A stretch of DNA of 64,000 nucleotides from assembly GCF_017744555.1 (NCBI RefSeq), contig NZ_JAGIBD010000009.1:60266-124265 (forward strand). Reading direction: 5' to 3'. Positions 57,713 to 64,000 of this stretch are shown piece after piece. Below the pieces are notes generated by a model, which was not told the origin of the DNA, ran no database searches, and saw nothing but the letters and a program-made list of their open reading frames with translations. The translations under genes and the position numbers were made by a program. This DNA is from Cellulomonas sp. GTDB taxonomy: Bacteria > Actinomycetota > Actinomycetes > Actinomycetales > Cellulomonadaceae. The number at the start of each line of letters is the position of its first letter. Within the stretch, counting starts at the first letter, position 1.

Positions 57713-58972
57713 TCACGCCCGGACGGCGACCGCGCGGTGCCGTGGGGTGTGCGCCGCCCTGGCCGACCGGGCGCGCGCGAGCGCGAACGGGATGCGCGCC
57801 GCGCGTGACGGCGAGGGCATGAACCGCAGGAAGAACCCGAGCCGCAGCAACCACGCGGCCCAGCCGGTGATCGGCACGCCGTAGAGGCTCGCGATGCCGC
57901 GCCCCGTGCCGAACGACGCCGCCGAGCCGAGGCCCAGGTAGCGGAACGGTCGCCCCGGCCGGTCCCGCAGCGTGCGTGCGACGTTGCGGCCGACCCGGTC
58001 GCCCGCCTTGATCGCCCACAGGGCGTTCGCCGGGACGGGCAGCCCCGTGCGGGGGTGCTGCACGGCGGCGGCGTCACCGGCGGCCCAGACGTTCGACGGG
58101 GGCCGGGCGCCGACCGGCGTGACGCGCAGGTCGCGCTGCGTGAGGAGGCGGCCGCGGGCGTCCCGGGCGAGCGGCTCCAGACCAGGCAGCGGCACCGGAC
58201 GCTGGCCGGTGGTCGCGAGGACGGTGCCCGCGGGGATGGTCGAGCCGTCGGACAGCGTGACTCCGTCGTCGTCCGCGGCCACGACGCGCGTGCCGGTGCG
58301 CACGTCGACGGCCAGCCGCGACAGCTCGGCGGCGCACCGGGCGGCCAGCCTCGGGTGCTCGTCGTGCAGCGCGGGGACCACCCGGTCACCGCCGTGGACC
58401 AGCACCACCGACGGCGGCAGGGCCGGGCCGACGCGGTCAGCGAGCGCCGCGGCGAGCTCGACACCCGCAAGCCCGCCGCCGATCACGACCACGGGGCGGC
58501 CGTCGTCCCCCGCCGTCGCGGCCTGCTCGGCGAGCGCGCGCAGACCACCCGGTCGGCGCAACGTGACGGCCCGGTCGACGAGCCCGGCGACCGCGTCGAG
58601 CGGTTCGGCCGCGCCCGTGCCGACGACGAGCGCGTCGTACCGGACGCTGTCCTCGGCAGACCCGTCGACGGGTGCGTACGTGACCGCCTGGCGGTGCAGG
58701 TCGACGTGCCGGACGCGGGCGTGCAGCACGCGGGCACGCGGCATGGCCTCGACGAGCGGCGTCTGCGTGAGGTGCGCGGGCAGCCGGCCGGCGGCGACCT
58801 CGCCGGTGAAGCCGTGGAAGTTGTGCACGTCGTCCGCGCTCACGACGACGATCTCGACCTGTCCGCGACGCACGGCGCGGTGCAACCGGCGGACGATCGC
58901 GCCGTACGCGTGCAAGGTGACGTACCCGCCACCGAGCAGGACCACCCGGCGGGGCGTCCGGTCGTCGCTCAT
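57713..58972 (-). CDS. NDH-2-like FAD-dependent pyridine nucleotide-disulfide oxidoreductase
   Basis: A 419-residue flavoprotein. The FAD-binding motif is VVLLGGGYVTLHAYGAI at about 10-26, the NAD-binding motif VVVIGGGLAGVELAAALA at about 161-178 and the second FAD motif NVWAAGDAAAVQHP near 292. A basic, amphipathic C-terminus (about 370-410) could touch the membrane, as in type II NADH dehydrogenases. Electrons may go from NAD(P)H to a quinone or to a protein partner. It overlaps the upstream reductase gene (ATGA at 58969-58972), so the two are produced together. The physiological substrate is not known. Confidence 0.87.
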   Translation of the reverse strand: MSDDRTPRRVVLLGGGYVTLHAYGAIVRRLHRAVRRGQVEIVVVSADDVHNFHGFTGEVAAGRLPAHLTQTPLVEAMPRARVLHARVRHVDLHRQAVTYAPVDGSAEDSVRYDALVVGTGAAEPLDAVAGLVDRAVTLRRPGGLRALAEQAATAGDDGRPVVVIGGGLAGVELAAALADRVGPALPPSVVLVHGGDRVVPALHDEHPRLAARCAAELSRLAVDVRTGTRVVAADDDGVTLSDGSTIPAGTVLATTGQRPVPLPGLEPLARDARGRLLTQRDLRVTPVGARPPSNVWAAGDAAAVQHPRTGLPVPANALWAIKAGDRVGRNVARTLRDRPGRPFRYLGLGSAASFGTGRGIASLYGVPITGWAAWLLRLGFFLRFMPSPSRAARIPFALARARSARAAHTPRHRAVAVRA

Positions 58973-60030
58973 CGCACACCCGCCACGGGTCTGGTCTCAC
59001 GCACCGTGGCCGGCCGTCCGAACGACGTCGCCGGCGCCGCCGCGAACCCGTGCCGCGCGAACCGGGCGGCGAGGTGCCGCACGTGGTCGACCTGGTCGAG
59101 GGTCGGCACCCCCAGCGAGAAGTGGCCGCGGTGCCCGTCGAGCCCGAGCAGCGCCGTCTCCGCGAAGCACGCGTACGCGCGGCCCTGCGGCAGGCCGATG
59201 TTCCCGCCGCGCAGCCGCAGGTCCGGCACGGCGACGACGCCACCGTCGAGCACGGTCACGTCGGGGCGCTCGTCGAGCAGCGTCGGCGAGGTGTTGCGCG
59301 GCTGGGTCGCGTCGAGGACCAGCGCGCCGGGGGCGAGGTGCTCGGCGCGCAGGAGCGCGTCGGCGGACGCGGTGAGCAGGACGACGACGTCGCTCCCCCG
59401 CACGTCGTGCAGGTCCGTCGACACGGCGGTCGGGACGCGGCGGCTCGTCTCGGCGGCGAGGTGGTCGAGCTTCGCGGCCCCGCGGGCGACGAGCAGCAGC
59501 TCGTCGACGGACCGCGACCGCGCCAGCAGGCGGACGAGCGTGGTGCCGACGCTGCCGGTCGCACCGACGACCGCGACCCGGCGCCGGTCGGACTCGCCGA
59601 GCAGGGCGAGCAGCTGGTCCTCGACGACGGCCGCCGTGTAGGCGTTGCCGTTCGTGACGCCGACGTCGCCCCGGTCGCGCAGCGTCACACCACCGGCCGT
59701 GACCGTCGCCGTCAGGGCCCCGAGCCCGACGACGCCCGCACCGAGCCGCACCGCGTGGTCGATCGCGCGCTCGACCCGGGACCGGCCCTCGTGCGGCTGC
59801 GCCAGCAGGTGGCGCGCCCCGAACGGCACGAGCACCACGTGGCCGACCGGCTCCGGACCCTCGTCGGCCAGGTGCACTCGGGCCATCGAGACGGGCGGCA
59901 GCGGCAGCCTCCGCACGGCCCGCTCGACGACACCTTCCGGCAGGCGGCCGAGCGGGCGCCACACGCGGGCGAGGTCCTCGGCGATGCGCGCTCGGGGATG
60001 GACGAGGAACGCGAAGGGGACGGCGCTCAT
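58969..60030 (-). CDS. Acyl-ACP reductase-like (AAR-like) Rossmann oxidoreductase
   Basis: A 353-residue protein. The layout resembles the cyanobacterial long-chain acyl-ACP reductase: an N-terminal domain (FAFLVHPRARIAEDLARVWR), a segment AVRLGAGVVGLGALTATVTA and VGVTNGNAYTAAVV, then a nucleotide-binding core VAVVGATGSVGTTLVRLLAR at about 150-169, and LVLDATQPRNTSPTLL. The AAR catalytic cysteine region cannot be assigned with certainty; Cys appears in QGRAYACFAETALLG near the end. It may make a fatty aldehyde or reduce another thioester. Its ribosome binding site GGAG sits inside the 60033-60107 hairpin. Confidence 0.7.
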   Translation of the reverse strand: MSAVPFAFLVHPRARIAEDLARVWRPLGRLPEGVVERAVRRLPLPPVSMARVHLADEGPEPVGHVVLVPFGARHLLAQPHEGRSRVERAIDHAVRLGAGVVGLGALTATVTAGGVTLRDRGDVGVTNGNAYTAAVVEDQLLALLGESDRRRVAVVGATGSVGTTLVRLLARSRSVDELLLVARGAAKLDHLAAETSRRVPTAVSTDLHDVRGSDVVVLLTASADALLRAEHLAPGALVLDATQPRNTSPTLLDERPDVTVLDGGVVAVPDLRLRGGNIGLPQGRAYACFAETALLGLDGHRGHFSLGVPTLDQVDHVRHLAARFARHGFAAAPATSFGRPATVRETRPVAGVR

Positions 60031-60032
60031 GA

Positions 60033-60107
60033 GGGCTCCAGGCGGGAGTCTGCGGGAGTGCGTCCCCGGGCGGGTCGCACTCCCTCAAGGGGCGCGACCT
60101 GGAGCCC
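60033..60107 (-). ncRNA. Structured leader that hides the ribosome binding site of the AAR-like gene
   Basis: On the minus strand GGGCTCCAGG (60107-60098) pairs perfectly with CCTGGAGCCC (60042-60033), which contains the GGAG Shine-Dalgarno and ends two bases before the ATG. Inside, GGGAGTGCG (60084-60076) pairs with CGCACTCCC (60062-60054), with extra CCC/GGG pairing in its loop. The unpaired joiners TCGCGCCCCTTGA and GCAGACTCCCG flank the inner stem. I do not recognise the Rfam class; ligand-, protein- or temperature-controlled translation are all possible. Confidence 0.65.
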
Positions 60108-60134
60108 TGATACCGGCGCGAGCGGGTGAGGCCG

Positions 60135-61001
60135 TCAGACCTGCGCGCCCGGCAGGCGCGACCGCCACGTGTGCTGCGGGTCGTAGCCGAGCAGGCGGCG
60201 GGCCTTGTCGATGCTCAGCAGCGTCTCGTTCCCCTCGATCGGCCGGCGCACCGGCACGTCCGGGAAGTGCTCCGCGACCAGGTCGGCCGACGGGACGCCG
60301 AGCACGTTGTCCGGCGACGCGATGATGAACGCCTCGAACCCCGTGAGGTCGCTCTCGAGCGCGAGCCGCACCGCCAGCGCACCGTCGCGCGCGTCGATGT
60401 AGCTCCACAGGTTCCAGATCCGGTCCTTCGCCGTGAACTGCGGGAACGCCCGGTAGTCCTCGTCGACCATGACGTTCGAGAACCGCAGCCCGATGAGCTT
60501 CGCCTGCGGGTCCCAGCGCGTGAAGTGGCGTGCCATCTCCTCCTCGACGGCCTTGCCGAGCGAGTACGTGCTCTCCGGCCGGACCGGGTACTCCTCGTCG
60601 ACCGGGACGTACGGCGGCGGCGTCTCGAACGGCAGCCCCAGCACGGTCTCGCTCGACGCCCAGACGACGTTGCGGATGCCCGCCCGGCGCGCAGCACTGA
60701 ACACGTGGTGCGTCGCGACGACGTTGTTCGCGAACGTCGCACCGCTCGGCCTGAGCCCCGGCGCCGGGATCGCCGCGAGGTGGACGACCGCGTCGACGCC
60801 GTCGTACCGGTCGTCGATCCCGGTCAGCGCCTCCGTCACCTGGCCCAGGTCCGTGAGGTCCACGAGCGTGAACCTCGCCGGCTGGCCCGGCGGCGGCGGG
60901 ACGACGTCGACGTTCACGACGTCCCACCCGTGCTCCGCCAGGTGCTCGACGACCGCCCGGCCGAGCTTCCCGCTGCCACCCGTCACCACGACACGACTCA
61001 T
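60135..61001 (-). CDS. NAD-dependent epimerase/dehydratase (extended SDR)
   Basis: A 288-residue protein with the nucleotide motif VVVTGGSGKLGRAVVEHLAE at 4-23 and the catalytic Tyr-Lys in STYSLGKAVEEEMARHF. WASSETVLGLPF and LIGLRFSNVMVDED are typical of sugar-nucleotide or uronate dehydrogenase-like SDRs; the substrate is not clear. Second gene of a short run, 17 bases after the aldo/keto reductase stop in the same direction. Confidence 0.9.
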   Translation of the reverse strand: MSRVVVTGGSGKLGRAVVEHLAEHGWDVVNVDVVPPPPGQPARFTLVDLTDLGQVTEALTGIDDRYDGVDAVVHLAAIPAPGLRPSGATFANNVVATHHVFSAARRAGIRNVVWASSETVLGLPFETPPPYVPVDEEYPVRPESTYSLGKAVEEEMARHFTRWDPQAKLIGLRFSNVMVDEDYRAFPQFTAKDRIWNLWSYIDARDGALAVRLALESDLTGFEAFIIASPDNVLGVPSADLVAEHFPDVPVRRPIEGNETLLSIDKARRLLGYDPQHTWRSRLPGAQV

Positions 61002-61018
61002 GTCGTCGACCGTAACCC

Positions 61019-61966
61019 TCAGTCGGCGTCCAGCCAGACGTGCGCCGGCGGCAGGAGCGCCTCGAGCTCCGGCCACATCGCGTCCGGCACGGCCGTCGTC
61101 GCCGCGTCGACCGTCTCCGCGATCCGCTGCGGACGGCTCATGCCGACGATCGTCGACGCGATCCGCTCGTCGCGCAGCGAGAACTGCAGCGCCGCCGTCG
61201 CGATGTCCGTGCCGTAGGCGGCGCACACCCGGCGCATCTGCTCGACCGCGTCGAGCACCTCGGGCGGTGCGGGCCGGTAGCCGTACGTCGTCGGGCCGCC
61301 GTCCTGGCTGGCCAGGATGCCGCCCCCGTACACCGCCGCGTTGAGCACGCCCATGCCCTGACGCAGCGCCTCCTCGATCAGGGGTCCCGCGCTGCGGTCG
61401 AGGAGCGTCCAGCGGTTGTGCACGAGCAGCACGTCGAACACCCCCAGGTCCAGGTACTTCGCGATCTCCTGGACGCGGCCGCCTGCGAGCCCGATCTTGC
61501 CGACGGTCCCCTCCTCGCGGAGCCGGACCAGCGTGTCCACCGCGCCGCCCGGGGCCGACAGCTCGGCGAAGTCGTGGAACTCCGGGTCGTGCAGGTGGAC
61601 GAGCGGCAGGTGGTCGAGGCCGAGGCGCTCGCGGCTCTCCTCGACCGACGCGCGCACCCGGTCGCCCGAGTAGTCGGACCCCTGGGGGTCCACCTTGGTC
61701 GCGAGGACGACGTCGTCCGGGAGGCCGCCCGCGCGGGCGAGCGCCTCACCGATGCGCCGCTCGCTCTCGCCCTCGCTGTACCCGTTCGACGTGTCGATGA
61801 ACCGGATGGGGCTGTCGAGCGCCGCCAGCACCGTGGCGATGCCGTCCTCCGCCGGGGTGTCGCGGCCGAACAGGCGGGGCATGCTGCCGAGCGGGCCACC
61901 GCCCAGACATACCGCGGACACCTGCAGGCCGGTCGCGCCCAAGGGGCGGATCCAGGGACGCGTCAT
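61019..61966 (-). CDS. Aldo/keto reductase
   Basis: A 315-residue TIM-barrel NADPH oxidoreductase. Landmarks are FIDTSNGYSEGESERRIGEA, VLATKVDPQGSDYSGDRVR and the late segment IASTIVGMSRPQRIAETVDA that binds NADP. Catalytic Tyr is in NGYSEG. It is of the D-threo-aldose 1-dehydrogenase (L-fucose dehydrogenase)-like group. AAGGAG six bases before ATG 61966 decides the start. Confidence 0.92.
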   Translation of the reverse strand: MTRPWIRPLGATGLQVSAVCLGGGPLGSMPRLFGRDTPAEDGIATVLAALDSPIRFIDTSNGYSEGESERRIGEALARAGGLPDDVVLATKVDPQGSDYSGDRVRASVEESRERLGLDHLPLVHLHDPEFHDFAELSAPGGAVDTLVRLREEGTVGKIGLAGGRVQEIAKYLDLGVFDVLLVHNRWTLLDRSAGPLIEEALRQGMGVLNAAVYGGGILASQDGGPTTYGYRPAPPEVLDAVEQMRRVCAAYGTDIATAALQFSLRDERIASTIVGMSRPQRIAETVDAATTAVPDAMWPELEALLPPAHVWLDAD

Positions 61967-62039
61967 CGCGAGCTCCTTCGTCGTCGGGGGTCCGCCCATC
62001 CCATCACGCCCGGCCTGCGTGCCTCGTCGGTCCCGCGGG

Positions 62040-64000
62040 TCAGCCGGCCGCCCGCAGGAACTGCTCCAGCAGCGGCCCCGCGGTCGTCGACCCGTAGTCG
62101 CCCACGTCGACGAACACCGCCACGGCCAGGTCGCCGTGCACCGCGATCATCCACACGTGGTTCTGCAGGTTGCCGTCCTCGCCGAACTGCGCGGTCCCCG
62201 TCTTGGCGGCGACCTCCGGTGCGGGCACGTCCTGCAGGAACGTCGCACCGCCCTCGGTCACGACCGCCCGCATGAGCCCCTGGAGCGTCTGGGCCTCGGA
62301 GGCGGTGAGCGGGACCGCAGGACGCGGGCTCGCGGTCGGCGACACGGAGCCTTCGTCCGTGGCGGACGGCGACGGGCCGTCGGACCCCGACGTGTCCTCC
62401 GCGGGCGTCACGAGGTGCGGCGTGACGGTGTGGCCGGCCGCGACCGAGGCGGCGACCGACGCCATGCCGAGCGGCGACGCGAGGATGCGGCCCTGCCCGA
62501 TCATCGACGCCGCGTGGTCCGTCCCGTCCGAGTCGGCCGGGACCGCGCCGAGGAACGCGGCGAACCCGAGGTTCGCGTCCGGCACCAGCCCGAGCGAGCC
62601 GGCCGCGTCGATGAGCGCGTTCTGGTCGGCCTGGTCGCGCGCGCCGATGAAGGCCGTGTTGCACGAGTTCGCGAACGCGGTCCGCAGCGGCACGTCGCCG
62701 AGCTTGTCGGTGGGGTAGCCGGGGAAGTTCTGGAACGCACGGCCGTCGACCGTCGTGGTCGCCGGGCACGACACCGTGCTGTCCGGCGTCAGACCGCTGC
62801 GCAGCAGCGCCAGCGTGGTCGCGACCTTGAACGTCGAGCCCGGCGCGAACTGGCCGAGCGTCGCGGTCGACTGACCCTCCCCGCCCGGGCCGCTCGCCGC
62901 CGCGAGGACGTCACCGGTCGACGGGCGCAGCGCGACGATCGCGCTCGCGGGACCGACACCGGCGAGGATGCCCTCCGCGGCCTGCTGCAGGGCCGGGTCG
63001 AGCGTCGTGGCCAGCGGCGTGCCCGCCACGGGCTCCTTGGTGAACAGCTGCCGCTTGGCGACACCGTCCGCAGGGACCGCCTCGATGGTGATGCCGGGCA
63101 CGCCGCGCAGCTGCGCGTCGAACTGTCGCTGCAGCCCGCTCAGTCCCGCGAGGTCGCCGGCCGCGACCGCGCCCTTCGACTTCTCGACGATCTCCGCCGT
63201 CGCCGGGCCGACCGAGCCGAGGATCGGCCGGGCGAACTGCCGTGTCGGCGCCAGGGGCAGCTGGTCGGGCACCGCGGTCGCACCCGGCGCCGTGGTCAGT
63301 CGAGGGATGTCGTAGGCGGGGTCGCCCTGACGCACCGTGATGGCCTCGACGAACGCCTTCGGTCCGGCGGCCGCGACCTTCGCCGCGTACTCGTCGGCGT
63401 CCAGGCCGAGGCCCGCCGCGAGCCAGCGGGCCGCGGTGTCCTGCCCGGTCGCGTCCGTGCGGGTCTTGTCGACGCCGAGGTGCAGCACGGGCCGCGGCTC
63501 GACGATCACCGCGCCACCGGCTCCGAGCACGTTCGCCCGCTCGGCCCGGACCCGGGTCGAGGTCAGCTTCTCGCCCGCCATCAGGTCGGGCGCGAGCAGC
63601 GCGGGCGTCCACGCGACCCGCCACACGGACTCGTCGTCGGCGTCGCGCGTGAGGTGCGCGGTCGTCGTGTACGTCCAGTCGTCGTCCGTGTCGTCGACGT
63701 CCCATGTGAACGCGAGCGTCGCCGTCGCGGTGTCGGGGTCGTCCTTCGGGCTCTCCGTCGCCGTGGACCTGACCTTGGGCTCGAGCGGGTCGAGCCCCTC
63801 GAACGCCGCCGTCCGCGCCTCGGTGGCCGACGCCGCGTCGCCCGAGCCGTCCGTGAACTCGACGTCGGCGAAGCTGCCCGACGCGAGCGCGGCGGCGAGC
63901 GTCTTGGCCGCCTCCTGCGGACCGGGCGGCTTCGACGAGCACGCGCCGAGCCCGGCGACGGCGAGCACGCCCGCCGTGCCGGTGTCGGGGTCGTCCTTCG
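62040..64000 (-). CDS. Penicillin-binding protein (PbpA/MecA_N type lipoprotein), N-terminus uncertain at window edge
   Basis: About 650 residues of a class B penicillin-binding protein. After the lipobox LGAC come an NTF2-like MecA_N domain (about 10-140), a PBP dimer domain (about 145-310) and the transpeptidase domain with Ser-Thr-Phe-Lys in FAPGSTFKVATT, SCN in FANSCNTAF and KTG in AAKTGTAQFG. It crosslinks peptidoglycan outside the membrane. A Ser/Pro/Glu-rich insert (SDGPSPSATDEGSVSPTASP) lies before KTG. The frame stays open to the window edge. GTG 63968 would leave only eight residues before the lipobox Cys, too short for a signal peptide, and the residues further upstream repeat an internal part of the protein, so the true N-terminus is probably outside or mis-assembled. 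Confidence 0.88.
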   Translation of the reverse strand, partial: KDDPDTGTAGVLAVAGLGACSSKPPGPQEAAKTLAAALASGSFADVEFTDGSGDAASATEARTAAFEGLDPLEPKVRSTATESPKDDPDTATATLAFTWDVDDTDDDWTYTTTAHLTRDADDESVWRVAWTPALLAPDLMAGEKLTSTRVRAERANVLGAGGAVIVEPRPVLHLGVDKTRTDATGQDTAARWLAAGLGLDADEYAAKVAAAGPKAFVEAITVRQGDPAYDIPRLTTAPGATAVPDQLPLAPTRQFARPILGSVGPATAEIVEKSKGAVAAGDLAGLSGLQRQFDAQLRGVPGITIEAVPADGVAKRQLFTKEPVAGTPLATTLDPALQQAAEGILAGVGPASAIVALRPSTGDVLAAASGPGGEGQSTATLGQFAPGSTFKVATTLALLRSGLTPDSTVSCPATTTVDGRAFQNFPGYPTDKLGDVPLRTAFANSCNTAFIGARDQADQNALIDAAGSLGLVPDANLGFAAFLGAVPADSDGTDHAASMIGQGRILASPLGMASVAASVAAGHTVTPHLVTPAEDTSGSDGPSPSATDEGSVSPTASPRPAVPLTASEAQTLQGLMRAVVTEGGATFLQDVPAPEVAAKTGTAQFGEDGNLQNHVWMIAVHGDLAVAVFVDVGDYGSTTAGPLLEQFLRAAG

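Noticed and set aside
60033..60107. Known riboswitch class (SAM, B12, c-di-GMP, ZTP, fluoride) for the AAR leader
   Set aside because: None of the conserved core words of those classes is present on either strand.
1..64000. CRISPR array, tRNA or rRNA genes
   Set aside because: No regularly spaced repeats with unique spacers, no cloverleaf with a TTCRA loop, and no rRNA-like stretch were seen on either strand by reading.

Overview
The window is very GC-rich, nearly all open frames end in G or C, and start codons are often GTG. Gene content (CsoR/CopZ/CopA, an oxoacid dehydrogenase E1/E2 set, an acyl-transporter-like sugar operon with a GH3 glucosidase, GTG/ATG-A overlaps, recurrent leaderless promoters) points to an actinobacterium, most likely Cellulomonas or a close relative in the Micrococcales. 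That assignment is an inference from composition and gene content, not from a marker gene. No rRNA, tRNA, CRISPR array, complete insertion sequence or prophage was seen.

Layout. 1-1156: a YcnI-type copper protein (cut by the window edge) and a His-rich membrane protein. 1439-4336: a 14-helix drug exporter, then a Tat-exported Rieske lipoprotein with a small membrane partner. 4377-8263: E1 alpha, E1 beta and E2 of a 2-oxoacid dehydrogenase, with a conspicuous palindromic operator upstream and a 16-bp hairpin between E1 beta and E2. 8532-12000: HisC-type aminotransferase, a small membrane protein, and a WXG100-like protein coupled to a large alpha/beta hydrolase. 12223-16259: a five-gene translationally coupled DUF4129 / MoxR / DUF58 operon. 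16379-20224: purB, an immunity-like protein preceded by a frameshifted Hint/nuclease polymorphic-toxin remnant, and an unknown protein.

20461-29210 is the heme locus: hemA diverges over 44 bp from hemE-hemY, followed after a repeat-containing gap by the overlapping hemC-hemD-hemB-hemL. This covers glutamyl-tRNA to coproporphyrin(ogen), but hemH and hemQ are not here. 29246-34384 holds a TSUP permease with an Rrf2 regulator and the copper operon csoR-copZ-copA, whose palindromic operator overlaps a leaderless promoter. 34491-43909 holds an ABC exporter with its regulator, a CPBP protease, an M48 protease, and a membrane protein joining a pseudokinase-like region to an LPG-synthase-type membrane domain.

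43976-50678 is a run of small accessory genes (SHOCT protein, GyrI-like, CsbD, SRPBCC, RDD, TetR plus epoxide hydrolase with paired operators, acyltransferase, DinB). Its most notable item is a cyclic-di-GMP-I (GEMM-I) riboswitch at 44701-44786 on the minus strand, with its own promoter, controlling a 48-residue protein that ends at a strong terminator. 50792-57552 is a sugar-uptake operon (binding protein, two permeases, GH3 glucosidase) divergent from a LacI regulator; no ATPase is encoded, so a shared MsiK-type ATPase elsewhere is likely.

57713-60134 pairs an NDH-2-like flavoprotein with a reductase resembling cyanobacterial acyl-ACP reductase. Its ribosome binding site lies inside a nested 75-nt hairpin leader of no type I recognise. 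The window ends with an epimerase, an aldo/keto reductase and a penicillin-binding lipoprotein that runs to the edge.
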